A stretch of 64,000 bases of DNA, taken from Liolophura sinensis (taxonomy: Eukaryota > Mollusca > Polyplacophora > Chitonida > Chitonidae). The position numbers and the translations under genes were made by a program. Of this stretch, positions 25,983 through 38,800 are shown piece by piece. The stretch lies in assembly GCF_032854445.1 (NCBI RefSeq), contig NC_088307.1:28124547-28188546 (forward strand), read 5' to 3'. Positions within the stretch are counted from its first letter, which is position 1, and every line of letters begins with the position of its first letter. Below the pieces are notes generated by a model that was given only the letters and a program-made list of their open reading frames with translations, searched no databases and was not told the DNA's origin.

Positions 25983-28900
25983 CTGAGAGTCACAAAAACC
26001 AAAACCAACATTATCTGTAAACTGTACTATACTTGCTTATTTTAGTTTATATTTGCTTTTTTACTTGGTCGGGCTACTCAAGAACATAGGTATTTCACTG
26101 ATTTAGATTACAAATGTACGTATTTACGATTAGAGGTTTTACATTGTCATGGTTCCAGTAACATGGGGTCTTTACATACATGTATGTGACAAGTTTCTTT
26201 CCCCTCCATGGTTGTTATTTTCCCCGGACTCTGCCCAGTTTCCTACCACCCTAATACTGGCTCTAAGTGAAATTTTCTTGAGTACGGTCTAAAATACAAC
26301 TGAAATAAATAAACAAATCCTTGCCTTGAAACACTGCCATCCCCAAACTTACCACGTAATGAGCAGTGTCCACCAGACGAGGACAGCTGTGGTGAGGAGG
26401 AAGAGCCAGAAGAACTTGTGGTTCCTCTCTCCGACACAGGCCTCTAGCCAGGGGCAGTGATGGTCATACTTCCTTACACAACGCTGACAGTCTTCACAGT
26501 GCTTCGTTCTCATTGGTTGCTGCAAATACATCACGAGTGATGGTTGATGGGACTTCGTTTACATACGCATATACTTATTTCTTTCTACTCTATTCCACAT
26601 AAAGCATTTTTCAAGTGACATATTATGCACAATTCTGACTGATTTATCCATTTTAAAGTTTTTTTTTCGAATTTTTGCGAATTTCTTATGAGGGAAACTT
26701 AAGTGTTGACATCAAAAGCATCACTTAAGGCCTTTGTGGGCTTGAAAAGTGCATCTATATTATTCGAGCTTGAAAACATTTCTTACAATTGTGTACAATA
26801 TTGTTTGTGATTGGAAACAGAAAGTCTTACACAAGACAGAAATAGGGCAAGAAACCCTGGAGTAAACCACCAACCTCAGACAAGTAACTGATCAACTAGC
26901 CTACATGTTGGCTGGTTTACAAAGTCTTGAAATTCTTCAACCTTTCTGCCTGTTTACAAGCTATTTATTTAAGCATTTCCTGAAGGCATTATTCTGTGTT
27001 GAGTGGTAAAATTGTACATTTTGTGAAGCCCTGAAACTGGCCAATCCAACCAATGTATTTCTGTCTCTAAAATCAAATTACAAATGTGCATAAATTGCAC
27101 TGAAAGACTCCTTTATATGCAAAAAGGTTGAGCAATTAGGGTACATGTTTATTATTCTCATGTGAAAAAACAACTTTTTTCCTGGTTCTAACATACTGTC
27201 ATGTTCTCAACACTACCATGATGACACGGATACTGAAAATTATTATTAAACCATAATTATTCATTCATTCATTAATCTGACCTATTCACAATGTACATAT
27301 TGTGGCCTATTTAACAGCATTATTGTCACCCAATTACCATAATGTTACCTGAATTTCACAGTAGTCACATCGTCTGTATTTACAGTCGCCTGGTTTGTGA
27401 GTACCCAGCATGCAACTGTCCTCCGCTTCTGCTTCCTCATCCGAATTGTTGTTAACGCTGTTCTTCTGTGACAAAGAATAGATATACTGGTTAACGCTGT
27501 TCTTTTGTGACATAAAGAATAGATATATTGGTTAACGCTGTTCTTCTGTGACGTAAAGAATAGATATACTCGTTAATGCTGTTCTTCTGTGACGTAAAGA
27601 ATAGATATACTGGTTAACGCTGTTCTTCTGTGATGTAAAGAATACATATATTGGTTAACGATGTTCTTCTGTGACGTAAAGAATAGATATATTGGCTAAT
27701 GCTGTTCTTCTGTGAAGTAAAGAATAGATATATTGGCTAACGCTGTTCTTCTGTGACGTAAAGAATAGATATATTGGCTAACCCTGTTCTTCTGTGAAGT
27801 AAAGAATAGATATATTGGCTAATGCTGTTCTTCCGTGAAGTGAAGAATAGATATATTGGTTAACGCTGTTCTTCTGTGGCGTAAAGAATAGATATATTGG
27901 TTAACGCTATTCCCCTGTGAAGTGAAGAATAGATATATTGGTTAACGCTGTTCTTCTGTGAAGTGAAGAATAGATATATTGGCTAACGCTGTTCTTCTGT
28001 GACGTAAAGGATAGATATATTGGTTAATGCTGTTCTTCTGTGACGTAAAGAATAGATATACTGGTTAACGCTGTTTTTCTGTGAAGTGAAGAATAGATAT
28101 ATTGGCTAACGCTGTTCTTCTGTGACGTAAAGAATAGATATATTGGTTAACGCTGTTCTTCTGTGATGTAAAGAATAGATATATTGGTTAACGCTGTTCT
28201 TCTGTGATGTAAAGAATAGATATATTGGTTAACGCTATTCTTCTGTGAAGTGAAGAATAGATATATTGGTTAACGCTGTTCTTCTGTGACGTAAAGAATA
28301 GATATATTGGTTAACGCTGTTCTTCTGTAAAGTAAAGAATGGATATATTGGTTAACCCTGTTCTTCTGTGACGTAAAGAATGGATATATTGGTTAACGCT
28401 GTTCTTCTGTGACGTAAAAGATAGATATATTGGTTAAAGCTGTTCTTCTGTGAAGTGAAGAATAGATATATTGGCTAACGCTGTTCTTCTGTGACGTAAA
28501 GAATAGATATATTGGTTAACGCTGTTCCTCTGTGACTTAAAGAATAGATGTGTTGAAGCTGGGTGGACTTTAAATGGCGTTTTTCCCCCAGCACCACATT
28601 TTGTTCAACTATAATTCAAGTCTTACACAAGATGTCTATGGCTTACTCCAAACAATCACTCACTCTAACTGACCATGGTTCGCTTTCACAAAGCCTTGTA
28701 AATCAACTTTTCTTATCATTTCTCCTATAAAATGAGATTGCTTTATTGTGAATGAGATCACTACAACCTAGATAGCATCTTTTATGAAAAAATTTGTGCA
28801 TGAAAGTTGTCCCAGATTTTGTACCGTCATCCAACTCGACACTGTATGTATAATACTTTCTTGTTTATTATGAACGGGATTATCTAATCCAGTATATGTA

Positions 28901-30930
28901 CAATGCTTTATTGTTTTTAGTGACAGAGCATGTTAGTTAAGTGTGTTTATCAGTCCCTGTGACTGCAAACAGAACTGTCAAGGTTAAAAAGCATGTGGAA
29001 GTGTTTTACAATAATAATAATATAATAATATCTTTATTTACTGATATTTATAAACTCTTCTTCCCCAAGGCCTTCACAGAGAAAACAAATATATAGGACA
29101 CATGTACTTCAGAGCCCAATCAAAAATCAGACCAATATATACAAGATAAACAAGATATAATATATCTATAAAACAAGATAAAGCACCATGTAGTGAAAAG
29201 TGAAGCTATATACATTCATACATACAAAAAAACAACACAGCCAATAGTGTGGTCCCTGCAACTGCCCAAACCAGCAGGAGAAGTAAGGTAGTGGGAGACG
29301 GCCATTGCCAACCCCTTCCTACCCCTCCGCTGGCTGGAACCCCCTACACACATGTAAAGAAACAAACCAAGTGAGTGGGAGATGTCTCTTGCGACACATA
29401 TGAAAAGGGAGTTACAAAATAACTCCCCTTATCCTCTTGTTTCACCTTATCTCCGCATCCACACTTATCTACATGTATATGCCTTGCAAATCCATTTTTT
29501 GAACAATATTTTGAGATCTCTTCTCTGTTCACACTTTTCCTTGTGTACCTGCAACTGTGTGCGCACGAACTGCTTCAGTCACATGCGCCACACTTGGAAA
29601 CTCTTTAATCTAAATGATGAAACTTCTGACAAGAACTGCACCTGGCCGTTAGACTTGTGACAATGTCTAGATGCACTGTATAAAGTTCTTGTTTGTATAA
29701 AATTCAAACTTCTGCCCAATGGGTTCTTGAGTCAATAAATAAAGGCCTACCTTGTTGGGTAGAGGGACAAACCCTGGATCCACCAGACATGCACAGTAGT
29801 ACATCAGCATGGAGAGCAGCAGAAGTCCCAGGTAGCTGATCCCATATGCAGGTTCCTCTAGATGCAACACTGAACGACTCAGAGCTGAAACAAAGCGCCA
29901 GCTGCATAAGGACGCAAGTATGTAGTCGTATTAAATTTTAAACGTTGACTGTGGCGATATTTAATATTCCGAAAGTTAACGGCCACATCGCTGTGAATTA
30001 ACATATCTGCGACATAAACACCCTTACACTGTCGTCAAAAACAGGTACACAGGTACCTGAAGGTGTTCATTTAAATCATGACAAAAAGTAACTTTCAAAG
30101 AAGCTCTGAATACCAGAAATTGTAAAACATACGACGCTTACAGAATGTCAGTACAAGCCTACCTCAAGATAAATCTGACGTTAGTTCGAGATTGCTCTAA
30201 CGTTGGGTTTGGCAAATTTTTGTTCGGCCAAGGACGACCCTAATATCAGAGCACCTTCCATCTAAAAACCTAACGCAGTTCACGGCGTTACCCATCAAAT
30301 ATCTCTCCATGGCTTTGAATTTGCAAACACTTGGGTTACATATCTTTTATGACAAGCACAATGTCGATCGGCCATTTCCTTGAATGCGTGGGCCCCAAGA
30401 TTCCTTGGTGATTCTCAAAGCGAATGGCTGCACTGACAGCCTCGACACATCTGACAAGTGTAAGTAACTGCATCAAGTTCTTAAGTCGAGGACCATCCCT
30501 CGCTATACCTAACATCATGAAAATCTCAGGCTAAACGGACATTTGTACAAACATCAAAGTTTATCATCTTACCATGAAATACGCTGATATATTGTAAATA
30601 ATGGTCTGGAGTTGTGTTTCATGAACTTTTTACTGTTTGAAAACAAGGTACAACATAAATACTTTATATACGAAACGACAAGGGATGACACAGTTAGGGT
30701 ACAACATGACAAGGGATGACATTCTGGGTACGAAATGACAAGATTCTCCGAAAAGACATCACAAGTTTAGTTAAGATAGTGACAATTTTTCCACTGGTAA
30801 TTCCAGGATACTTACACGTGTCTTTTACCATCAAAGTTATCGGAACGCCCAGACAGAGAGCAGTGTGAACAGTTCGGATGAAAATGTTCACACCACATCG
30901 GCACTTTCTACAAATCATTTTTGATGTCAA
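25655..30930 (-). CDS. ZDHHC12: ZDHHC12-type palmitoyltransferase, complete gene of 5 coding exons
   Basis: Coding exons are 30816-30930, 29751-29884, 27349-27465, 26353-26519 and 25655-25982. They join in phase to 286 residues plus stop (human ZDHHC12 is about 267). DHHC enzymes are multipass membrane proteins that move palmitate from CoA to cysteines of target proteins through an acyl-cysteine intermediate. Visible features are membrane segments around residues 17-35, 53-73, 158-177 and 195-221; DPG at 74-76; the Cys-rich domain with DHHC at 141-144 (catalytic Cys144); and TTWE (the TTxE motif) at 227-230. The N-terminal spacing of TM1, short loop, TM2 and DPG, and the TTWE-S-RI-YL ending, are what I recall of ZDHHC12 rather than other DHHC proteins. 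An acidic insert (residues about 90-100) precedes the Cys-rich domain. Intron 2 holds an array grown from exon 3's acceptor. Confidence 0.88.
26225..26316 (+). mobile_element. SINE family A, degenerate 3' fragment in ZDHHC12 intron 4
   Basis: It contains GTTTCCTACCACCCTAATAC, AGTGAAATTTTCTTGAGTAC and a GAAATAAATAAAC tail. It lies antisense to the host gene. Confidence 0.65.
26353..26519 (-). CDS. ZDHHC12: ZDHHC12 exon 4 (DHHC catalytic exon)
   Basis: It is bounded by a TTTGCAG acceptor and a GTAAGT donor. It encodes the zinc-binding Cys-rich core, including [14 protein letters not shown] and CVGERNH, and the third membrane segment (residues about 158-177). The catalytic cysteine is Cys144. 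Confidence 0.95.
26520..27348. other. ZDHHC12 intron 3 with dispersed-repeat remnants
   Basis: It contains a family D fragment (TAAACCACCAACCTCAGACA near 26870) and family C-like sequence at about 26930-27180 (TTTGTGAAGCCCTGAAACTG). No exon is seen. Confidence 0.5.
27349..27465 (-). CDS. ZDHHC12: ZDHHC12 exon 3
   Basis: It has 39 codons in phase 0 at both ends, from an acceptor TTTGTCACAG at 27466 to a GTAACA donor. It starts [17 protein letters not shown] and ends with the first Cys-rich residues, [14 protein letters not shown]. The first 15 nt and the acceptor are the seed of the neighbouring 41-bp array. Confidence 0.9.
27466..28550 (-). repeat. 41-bp minisatellite of duplicated ZDHHC12 3' splice sites, about 26 units
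   Basis: Read on the gene strand, each unit carries TCTATTCTTTACGTCACAG then AAGAACAGCGTTAACC. The genuine junction at 27465/27466 reads the same, except TTTGTCACAG in place of TTTACGTCACAG. The array thus repeats the pyrimidine-bearing intron end plus the first 15 nt of exon 3, directly upstream of the real acceptor. The period was measured as 41 between 27489, 27530 and 27571. Confidence 0.93.
28551..29750. other. Rest of ZDHHC12 intron 2
   Basis: It contains the LINE-like 3' end at 29010-29340 described separately. Nothing else is recognised. Confidence 0.5.
29010..29340 (-). mobile_element. Probable LINE 3' end
   Basis: On the minus strand it ends GTGAAGGCCTTGGGGAAGAA, then AGTAAATAAAGATATTATTA followed by ATT repeats. 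The plus-strand sequence at about 49395-49505 shows the same order (GTGAAGGCCTTAAGGAAGAA, then AATAAATAAAGATATTATTA). The shared sequence with an (ATT)n tail is typical of a non-LTR retrotransposon 3' end. No reverse transcriptase reading frame is seen. Confidence 0.55.
29751..29884 (-). CDS. ZDHHC12: ZDHHC12 exon 2
   Basis: It has an acceptor TTTGTTTCAG and a GTAGGC donor. It encodes residues 39-83, with the second membrane segment ([15 protein letters not shown]) followed at once by [11 protein letters not shown], the DPG motif. Confidence 0.92.
29885..30815. other. ZDHHC12 intron 1
   Basis: No exon or repeat is recognised. It begins with a GTAAGT donor at 30815. Confidence 0.5.
30816..30930 (-). 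CDS. ZDHHC12: ZDHHC12 exon 1 with start codon
   Basis: ATG at 30930-30928 opens [20 protein letters not shown]. The segment [21 protein letters not shown] aligns by eye with the vertebrate TM1 region (R-T-x-HT, then DT just before the intron). The second in-frame ATG four codons on is an alternative start. The exon ends in phase 1 at a GTAAGT donor. Confidence 0.85.
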
Positions 30931-31340
30931 CTTCTACTAGTTAAATGAGAAATATGATGGCTAATTTCTGCAGATGTCTGGACAATGGCCGAATGTTCGC
31001 AAGTCATGAGTGAGCGCTGTCTTCATCAACCACGGCTGCAAATCGACTGGTAGATTTCTGACATTACATGTTGTTGTTGTTTTCATCTGCCGGCTTAGCG
31101 TCAACCAAAAACCGCTATACTGAGCCAGTGATTTGGTTATAAAAGGCAAAATTACGATTTTACATCAGCCAGAATCAACCATCTTTTACAATACGCCTGA
31201 ACTCTATAGATCTGGCGTCTCTGGAGCAGACAAAATCAGTCCCGTGCATAATCAAGCCGCAGAAAAAATAAAGTTGATATCGTTTCCATCTTGATTGACG
31301 TCACGACCCACCGTCCTTGACATTCACCAAACTTCTCGCA
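30931..31340 (-). promoter_or_regulatory. Probable 5' UTR and promoter of ZDHHC12
   Basis: This is the flank upstream of the minus-strand ATG at 30930. It has a moderately raised CpG content and a perfect CRE at 31296-31303. The transcription start was not determined. Confidence 0.4.
31296..31303. promoter_or_regulatory. Palindromic CRE motif
   Basis: TGACGTCA is the full CREB/ATF site. It lies about 370 bp upstream of the ZDHHC12 start codon. A single 8-bp match can arise by chance, so function is inference. Confidence 0.45.
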
Positions 31341-31680
31341 AGGACAAATCGTTTCAGTACATCATATATCAACATGCGGTTTTCAGCTAAAATTTTACAG
31401 TACAAATTTGAATTTCTAAATTTGACAAGAACTGTTGTTTTTCACGCACGCTTTCATGTGAACAGTGGTTGTTAATAGTTACCTCATTACCCCCAGTCAT
31501 TGCAAGTAGTCTATGCATGTCTATCAAAGACGACTACAATGCATGTAGGCCAACCTGTACATGCGAACATCAAAACTGTTGATAGGCCTCTCATAGTTGT
31601 TATCTGATTGATCTGTTGGCTTTTAATCAGGCGTACAAGGTATATGTTCTCAATGTACACAAAACCTCTAAAAGACTGGA

Positions 31681-31915
31681 AGGGGCGCCCGAGGCTGAGG
31701 TGGATAGCACATCAGCGCGGCGTAATGACCCAGGAGACTCTCACAACGGCGGTAGCTGTCAGTTCAAGCCCCGCTCAGGCTGGCTTCCTCTCCATCCACA
31801 GGTTGCTGGCAGACCTCCTGCCCGGTTTCCTGTCACCATGATGCTGGTCGTCCTCGTATAAGTGAAATATTCTTGAATACGACGTGAAACACCAATCAAA
31901 TATATAAAGAAATAA
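31681..31915 (+). mobile_element. SINE family A, near full-length copy
   Basis: From left to right: a head with GGTGGATAGCACATCAGCGC and AGTTCAAGCCCCGCTCAGGC (A- and B-box-like), a body with CAGGTTGCTGGCAGACC, GTGAAATATTCTTGAATACG, and a short AT-rich tail. It has an internal deletion relative to the copy at 8802-9072, joining the GGCAGACC block directly to TGCCCGGTTTCC. Confidence 0.8.
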
Positions 31916-32379
31916 GAGAATCCGGAAAGCTGAGCAAATTTGATGCCAATGATGAAAATTACCCTGTGTGAAATATCCACTCAATCAGATTGTTTTAAAA
32001 GTGGCTATAGAGGATTTTCGTTCAAAAAAAAAAAGATAAAAAAAAAAAGCTGATTAGAACAAATCCAGTCCAATTTTTGTTATTATTTTATAATAGCTTG
32101 AATAATCTTTACCTTTCACAAAATATCTATGCATGTTACCATTCATATCTGGTAATGCAAGTTGAAAGTTCATAAAAGTATGGAAATTAATAAAAAAAAA
32201 AGACAAATGAACTTTTTACAAAAAATCATCAGGATTGTCGCTTTGTTCAGGATTGTCGCTTTGTATTATTAGTAGTAGTTTATACCACCCATGCAACTGA
32301 CAACAAACTCATTATTGAAATATCTAAGGACGTTCATACAAAAATTAGACCAACAAAATAAAGAACTTGGTGAAGATCT
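31916..32379. other. Intergenic, AT-rich, no supported gene
   Basis: Several A-tracts are present; no exon or structured repeat is seen. Confidence 0.45.
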
Positions 32380-32444
32380 TTTTTTATACCATGCCATTCA
32401 ATTTTAATACTCTTGCAGAGAAGGCCTTATAGTCTTGTTTTAAT

Positions 32445-32665
32445 TATCTAAAATTTCACCCAAAAAGTGCATCTTAGAGGAAAACAAATGGAAGAAAAAA
32501 TATTTCTTCCGCTTTTCCAGTACCTGTAGAATATCATCCTACCTAATAAAACAACCTCAATACACCTTTCTAAGATCAATGTAACTTTCAGCCTGAGGAT
32601 AAGGTAGAACGTGAAACTTTGTCATGGGCAAATTTTTAGGTCATTTACTGTAATAAAACAACAAC
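32445..32665. mobile_element. MITE-like element
   Basis: It contains AAAAAGTGCATCTTAGAGGA and TGGGCAAATTTTTAGGTCAT then TTACTG at the right end. The left end is eroded to ATCTAAAATTTCACCC. It belongs with the elements at 8069, 14740 and 24982. Confidence 0.5.
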
Positions 32666-34520
32666 AACAACAACAACAAAAACCCAGCAAAAAACAAGAA
32701 AACAATATGATACAATGTACTAAACTCCATGTTTAAGCCCTGGTTTATAAAATGAATACCAATACAATACATAATGACAACAATATGTTGACTTTATAAG
32801 CAACAGAGAACAAGCCATACAAATCCAGTTGTCATTATCAACAAACACCTTAAGAAAAAATCAGTTTCCAGAATTTTTAATAACTGGCCATGTAATTAAG
32901 CTGTTACACAACAATTAGAGTCTGGCAATATCTCCAATATTATCATAATGCGTGAATGTGAATGTAAAATTTCACATCATAAGTCAATGACTCATTCACC
33001 TCAAATTTTAGGTTAACTGCCTGTTTTGGGGACAATTACCAGTACTCAAGAAATTTTACTTCCATGACTGCAATCACATTTATGGCTATTGAAAATTTAG
33101 CCATGCCCCTATAAAACCTGTTGTTCAAAAAAGTTCAAAAATTAATATATATCAGGAAAACGAAAAATAACCCCATTAACTTCAAAGTGATGCAACTCAC
33201 TTTCTTTGGGTGGTTAACAGTTTATTTCTGGTGGCAGAGACGGACAAAAAAAGTTAATAAATTTTGTAACATAAAGTGAAATCAGTAATAGTGACAGGTG
33301 GAATTTTTTCACGATAACAACAATATGACTAGTAAAACAAGTGAACAAAGAAGACAAACAAATCCCCCACACCAAAAAAAAAAAAAAATGACAATAATCA
33401 GTGACAAGAACTACTAAAAGGAGGAGCAAAATCTGTTGTTGCCAGTTTGAAGGATATTGTTCAAATTAAAAACAAAACTGAAAAAATATGTTTTCTGATT
33501 GCATGCGTAGTGATGACCTTGTTTTCTTTAAAACTTTTCCACCTTAAGTGCATACAAAATTTTGCCAGCCAATTACATGTAGTACAAGCAGAAATTCTAC
33601 TGAAAAATGAAATTTAGTATCATAATATCCCAAATTACATCAATTCAAAAAAAGTGTCAGTAGAGTTTTACTTTGGAATGCATTTATTATCAAAGAGAAC
33701 AACAATGTAACATCATGAGTGAATTGTGTTTACCGGGTTATTCAAAACAATGAATAAAAACTCCATTAGCATGATTAAAAATGCTGGCATTGTGCATTGA
33801 CTAAAACATGTCCCCAGGCCCATCGTTTGACAGGTTGTGCTACCACATGTATGCCAGGTTTTTAGCTGTCCTTTATTTTCAGATTCCTAGTCACATACAT
33901 CACAGCAATTAAAATAAGACAGATTTGACAACATCAATTTACCTCAAAATGTCAATACTATTTTTTATGGCAAAAAGCCAGGATATGTAATATATATATA
34001 TATGCATAAATGTATATGTATACAGCATTATTTAAAATTATAAGAAACAACTGTCTGCATAGTAAATTTGTGACCTTATAGTTGTTTCCGAGGAATTTTT
34101 TTCTTTTGTTTTCCTTATTCTAATTGCCTCATGCGCCAGCACCATAGAAAGATTAATATATGAGTACGTACATAAAAAAAAGACAAGAGTTCAGAGATCA
34201 ATGGCAGTGCTATGCAGATACTTTAAGGCATGTGCTGAACATCTTGTTGCAAGATTTCTTACATATCTATAATACATGTACAGTTATTAGTGTATCATTT
34301 TCACCAGAGTTATGTAAAATCATCAGGGGCTGAGGTGGATCACGAAGTGATATTAGACTTAAGTCAAAATTTCAAACCACTTTTAAATTGCTATTTCTTG
34401 TAACCTGGTCAAAATAAGGCTTGCTGTAGTAAATTCTGGGTAAGTTATTATAAAAAACAATTATGGATAATACCAGGTTTAATTTTTGAAATTGTGACTT
34501 ATTTCTAAGATTGTGGTGGT
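32666..34520. other. Intergenic and AFMID downstream flank, no supported gene
   Basis: AT-rich, with CAA repeats at about 32658-32685 and a short TA tract near 33990. No exon is seen. Part of the right side may be AFMID 3' UTR. Confidence 0.45.
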
Positions 34521-34521
34521 T

Positions 34522-34622
34522 TTTCAACAGGCTCTGCCCAGTTTCCTCGTCAGCATAATGCTTTCCGCCATCATATCAGTCACATACTCTTGATTACGAT
34601 GTAAAACACTAATCAATCAATC
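34522..34622 (+). mobile_element. SINE family A, degenerate 3' fragment
   Basis: It contains GGCTCTGCCCAGTTTCCTCG, AGCATAATGC, ACTCTTGATTACGATGTAAA and an AATCAATCAAATCAAA tail. Confidence 0.65.
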
Positions 34623-34794
34623 AAATCAAACAAAATTATCCAAAATAATGTCTATCAGATATATTCTTTTCTTTACACGCAACCAGGGAAAAATGCTTGA
34701 TACTGTCCACTTGGATATTATCGTGGTCACGTGATACTGTCCCACACCTCTCGGCTAGTTTACACTTGGTTCTGCCGACACGGTAAAGGTCTTA

Positions 34795-34821
34795 TTAACC
34801 GTTCAGTAAAGTGATGAGCTC
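34795..34821 (-). CDS. AFMID: AFMID last coding exon
   Basis: Eight codons (ELITLLNG) then TAA at 34797-34795, after a TTTTCAG acceptor. The length and hydrophobic helical ending agree with the family C-terminus (human ends IILKTIFQEL). Confidence 0.8.
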   Translation of the reverse strand, partial: ELITLLNG

Positions 34822-35776
34822 CTGAAAATAAAAGGCCAAGATATATTATACACATGTGTAAAGAGTATGTTTAAAAAAAAAAACAACAACAAAAAACAAT
34901 GATCCGCAATTATTTGTAATTGCAAATCATTGTTTTTTTATAAGTAAAACTATAAATACAAACATGTTGAAAAGATACAAAGGGCGATTTGTCATGTATG
35001 ATGTCCTCAAGATAATGTAGCAGAGCAGCACTAATCTTGACCCTTTGTTTTTAAGGTAAGATGTCTCCGAAGGGTTCAAACCCACTGTTGTATTGTATAT
35101 TTATTTTATTTATTTGATTGGTGTTTTACGCCATACTCAAGAATATTTCACTTATACAACGGCAGCCACCATTATGGTGGAACGAAACCAGGCAGAGCAA
35201 GGGGGAAACCCACGACCATCCCTAGGTTGCTGACAGACCTTCCCACTTATGGCCGGAGAGGAAGCCAGCATGAGCTGGGCTTGAACTCACAGCAACCGCA
35301 GTTGTATTGTACAAAACTCTACAACATGTATCCATTAACATCAGTCTGCCAACCAGCCAGATTGACAAACTAGAAATTCCTAGTCAGTATAAATGCATAC
35401 TACCCCATAAAGAATTCATGAAATGTAACTAATAAAGGATGATTGTAAATGTTCTGTGTTTAAGCTGTGTTATTAGACGAAAGTTATTCTTCTATTCGGT
35501 CCGGACTATATGGATGGAAAATTGCCAGTGTGGCTTTTAGCTGTAATCATTCATTCATTCTTCTATTTGCTGAGGCCCACATATGCATACATTTCTTGTA
35601 ATCACACGACACTGCACATTTTCTCCCACAGCACTCAGGATGATTCAAATGTTACGCCAGTGGTGAAAATCATAGCAATGAGGAAGGTGTACATGTAGGG
35701 CCCAATGCAGACTTAAACAATACCCCCACATCCCCCAATCCTCACACCCTCCTCCCCCACAAATCCCCACTACCAC

Positions 35777-35828
<52 letters not shown>

Positions 35829-38800
35829 TTCTTCCCATTGAAAGCTGTTCTGACGATGTTCATTAACTTTGGCTGACAGCTGAGACCATACACACCTTAA
35901 CATTTAAAGCCATTTTTACACTCCAATATAAGACTGAATAGCTTTCTACCCATGCATGCTGAAACATGACACAGACTAAATATGGATTTCGAAAACGTAA
36001 CTTTTCACAAATCTGTTAAAATCATAAATATTTCACTTAAATCAACAATAAATTGATCTTGGCATCATTACCTTTGTCAGTGAATACTCTGGATCACTCA
36101 GCTTCTCAATGACATCAAAGTGATCAGTGTTTGGGATATATACTAGCTTACTGTTGATACTACTGGCAACCAACTCCTACAACATACAAACACGGGTGTT
36201 ATAGCAGCGGCTTCACATGTAGTCAACATAAGCTAATCGGCCAATCAGCTCTGTTTCCTTGCTCTGAACCTTTCAGTGCCATGCGCCAACCGAGACAGCA
36301 ACAAGTACCATTTTTAAAGTCTTTGGTATGACCCGTCCTGGGTTTGATCCTGGATCTTCCGAACTCCAGACGGACGCTTTAACTGTTAGGACCCTGAAGT
36401 GGTTAATAAAGTGGTAAAGCTAAAAACTTTACAGATGGGTGAATGATGCCATACCATAATACAACCTGTATGTATGTACATACACGGGTATGTAAAAATC
36501 ACATACAAAAACACTCAAGGCTGATATGACTCCCAGCACCTACCTTGTTAAAGTGTTCAGTTTGTGCCTGGAAACTTGGGGGATCATGCTCAGCTGTGAC
36601 AATCAGAAGTCTTCTTTTAGCGCTATGTTTCACAACAGACTGAATCACATGGTCTGGACTGTTCTCCCAAGCTTCCTCTCTGAAAATAACATGCATGCAA
36701 TTCTATGTTTAAAACATGTAAAAATAGGAAATAAAAATTGAAAAAGTAGGACTGCTCAATTTTAACAGCAGCTATCTCATCTGGTCCTTGATGTATTGGA
36801 AACTACAGTAATAGGGCTGCGCTGAAATGCCTTCTTTGAGGTCATTCTCCTGTTCAAAAAGTGCATTCACAGGAGTAAGATGTGGTTAGGTGGAGCCTCA
36901 AAAAATGGCTAATGGCAAGTTTCGCAGTGAAAGCGGCATAAAGTTAGTTGAAGATATAGCTTTAAGACAGACTTTTTTCTTGTAAATTAATTTGGATAGC
37001 CTAGGGTAAACGTTATCTATTTTGTTATCCATTTGAAGGTACATGTAATACAAAAATTCTGGCCATCATCAGATACAACAGACATCTTTGGCAAACTCTG
37101 ACAAATATATATATATATATATTTTACCTAAGCTGAAGAGGATGAACATTTCGATGTCTCGTTACCTCTTTTAACAAGGGAGGTAATTCAGAACAGGCCT
37201 ATTATATCCACACTGAGCGGGATAGTGCACGAGTTTCACAATCACAACACAACACATCCTCCCCAACACAATGTCACGAGGACTGACCTTACTCCGACCT
37301 ACACCATATATGTCAAATCTAAATGTATTTAGAATTTAACCAATTTGATCAATTCTTCAATTCTGAATTGGTGTAAGTACTGATGTCTATATACATTTGT
37401 ATCAAACAAAACTTGCAATTTGATAATGTGAAGATCAGGACACAGCACTAAACTGAAGTAAGGCTAAACCAATTAATATTTCTGTTTAACAGAGAGAGTC
37501 TTTTCTCCATGTTGGCAGAGAGTGTAAAAATAAAATAAAGCTGAAAAATCAGCCAAATTTGTGGGAGGTGTGAACTGTCACAGCAACTGTTCCTGACAAA
37601 TCAGCCACATTTGTGGGAGGTGTGAACTGTCACAGCAAATGTTCCTGACAAATCAGCTAAGTTTGTGGGAAGTGGGAACTGTCACAGCAACTGTTCCTGA
37701 CAAATCAGCCACATTTGTGGGAAGTGTGAACTGTCACAGCAACTGTTCCTGACAAATCAGCCACATTTGTGAGAAGTGTGAACTGTCACAGCAACTGTTC
37801 CTGACAAATCAGCCACATTTGTGGGAAGTGTGAATAGACACAGCAACTGTTCCTGACAAAACAGCCACATCTGTGGGAAGTGTGAATAGACACAGCAACT
37901 GTTCCTGACAAATCAGCCAAACATGTGGGAAGTGTGAACTGTCAGGGCAACTGTTCCTGACAAATCAGCCAAACATGTGGGAAGTGTGAACTGTCAGGGC
38001 AACTGTTCCTGACAAATCAGCCACATTTGTGGGAAGTGTGAATAGACACAGCAACTGTTCCTGACAAATCAGCCAAACATGTGGGAAGTGTGAACTGTCA
38101 GGGCAACTGTTTCTGACAAATCAGCCAAATTTATGGGAAGTGTGAACTGTCACAGCAACTGTTTCTGACAAATAAGCCAAATTTATGGGAAGTGTGAACT
38201 GTGACAGCAACTGTTTCTGACAAATCAGCCAAATTTGTGGGAAGTGTGAACTGTCACAGATACTGTTCCTGTTCATGACACACATAAATGGAAAGCCTAG
38301 AAAAAGTCGAAAATTGCAAACATTAAGTTCAGACACTTCACAATTTTTTGAACCATTTTTGGATTTTTTTTATGTCAGTTTGCCTATGAAACAGAAAATA
38401 AAAACGGTGTTGCCTAATTCATAAATGTTAACATGGCGTCAAGACATACATGTCAAATTAACGCTTGATCTTGTCTATTGGACTGATGATCACATGTACA
38501 AATGAAGAGTTCATACGCAAAAGCAGATAAATCCATTTTTTCCATTTTGATAGATTTCTTGTTTTCTGATCGTCATATTTTCACAAGTCTTGGTAAAACA
38601 TTACCTATTGTAAATTTAAGAGTGCAACCCATGTAGTAGGCCTAAACAGCAACATCATCAAAAATCTAGCTTTGAGAAATAATAGGTAAACTTCACTTCT
38701 AGTGTCTGTTTCATGTCAGAAACAGACATACCCATGGTACGTTTTAATCAAATCCAGATAAATCCACATTTTCATCGATTTTTAACAGTTTAAACAATAC

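Noticed and set aside
27466-28550. Regularly spaced repeats that might suggest a CRISPR array
   Set aside because: The repeats are directly tandem without unique spacers, and the genome is clearly eukaryotic with spliced genes. They are a minisatellite.
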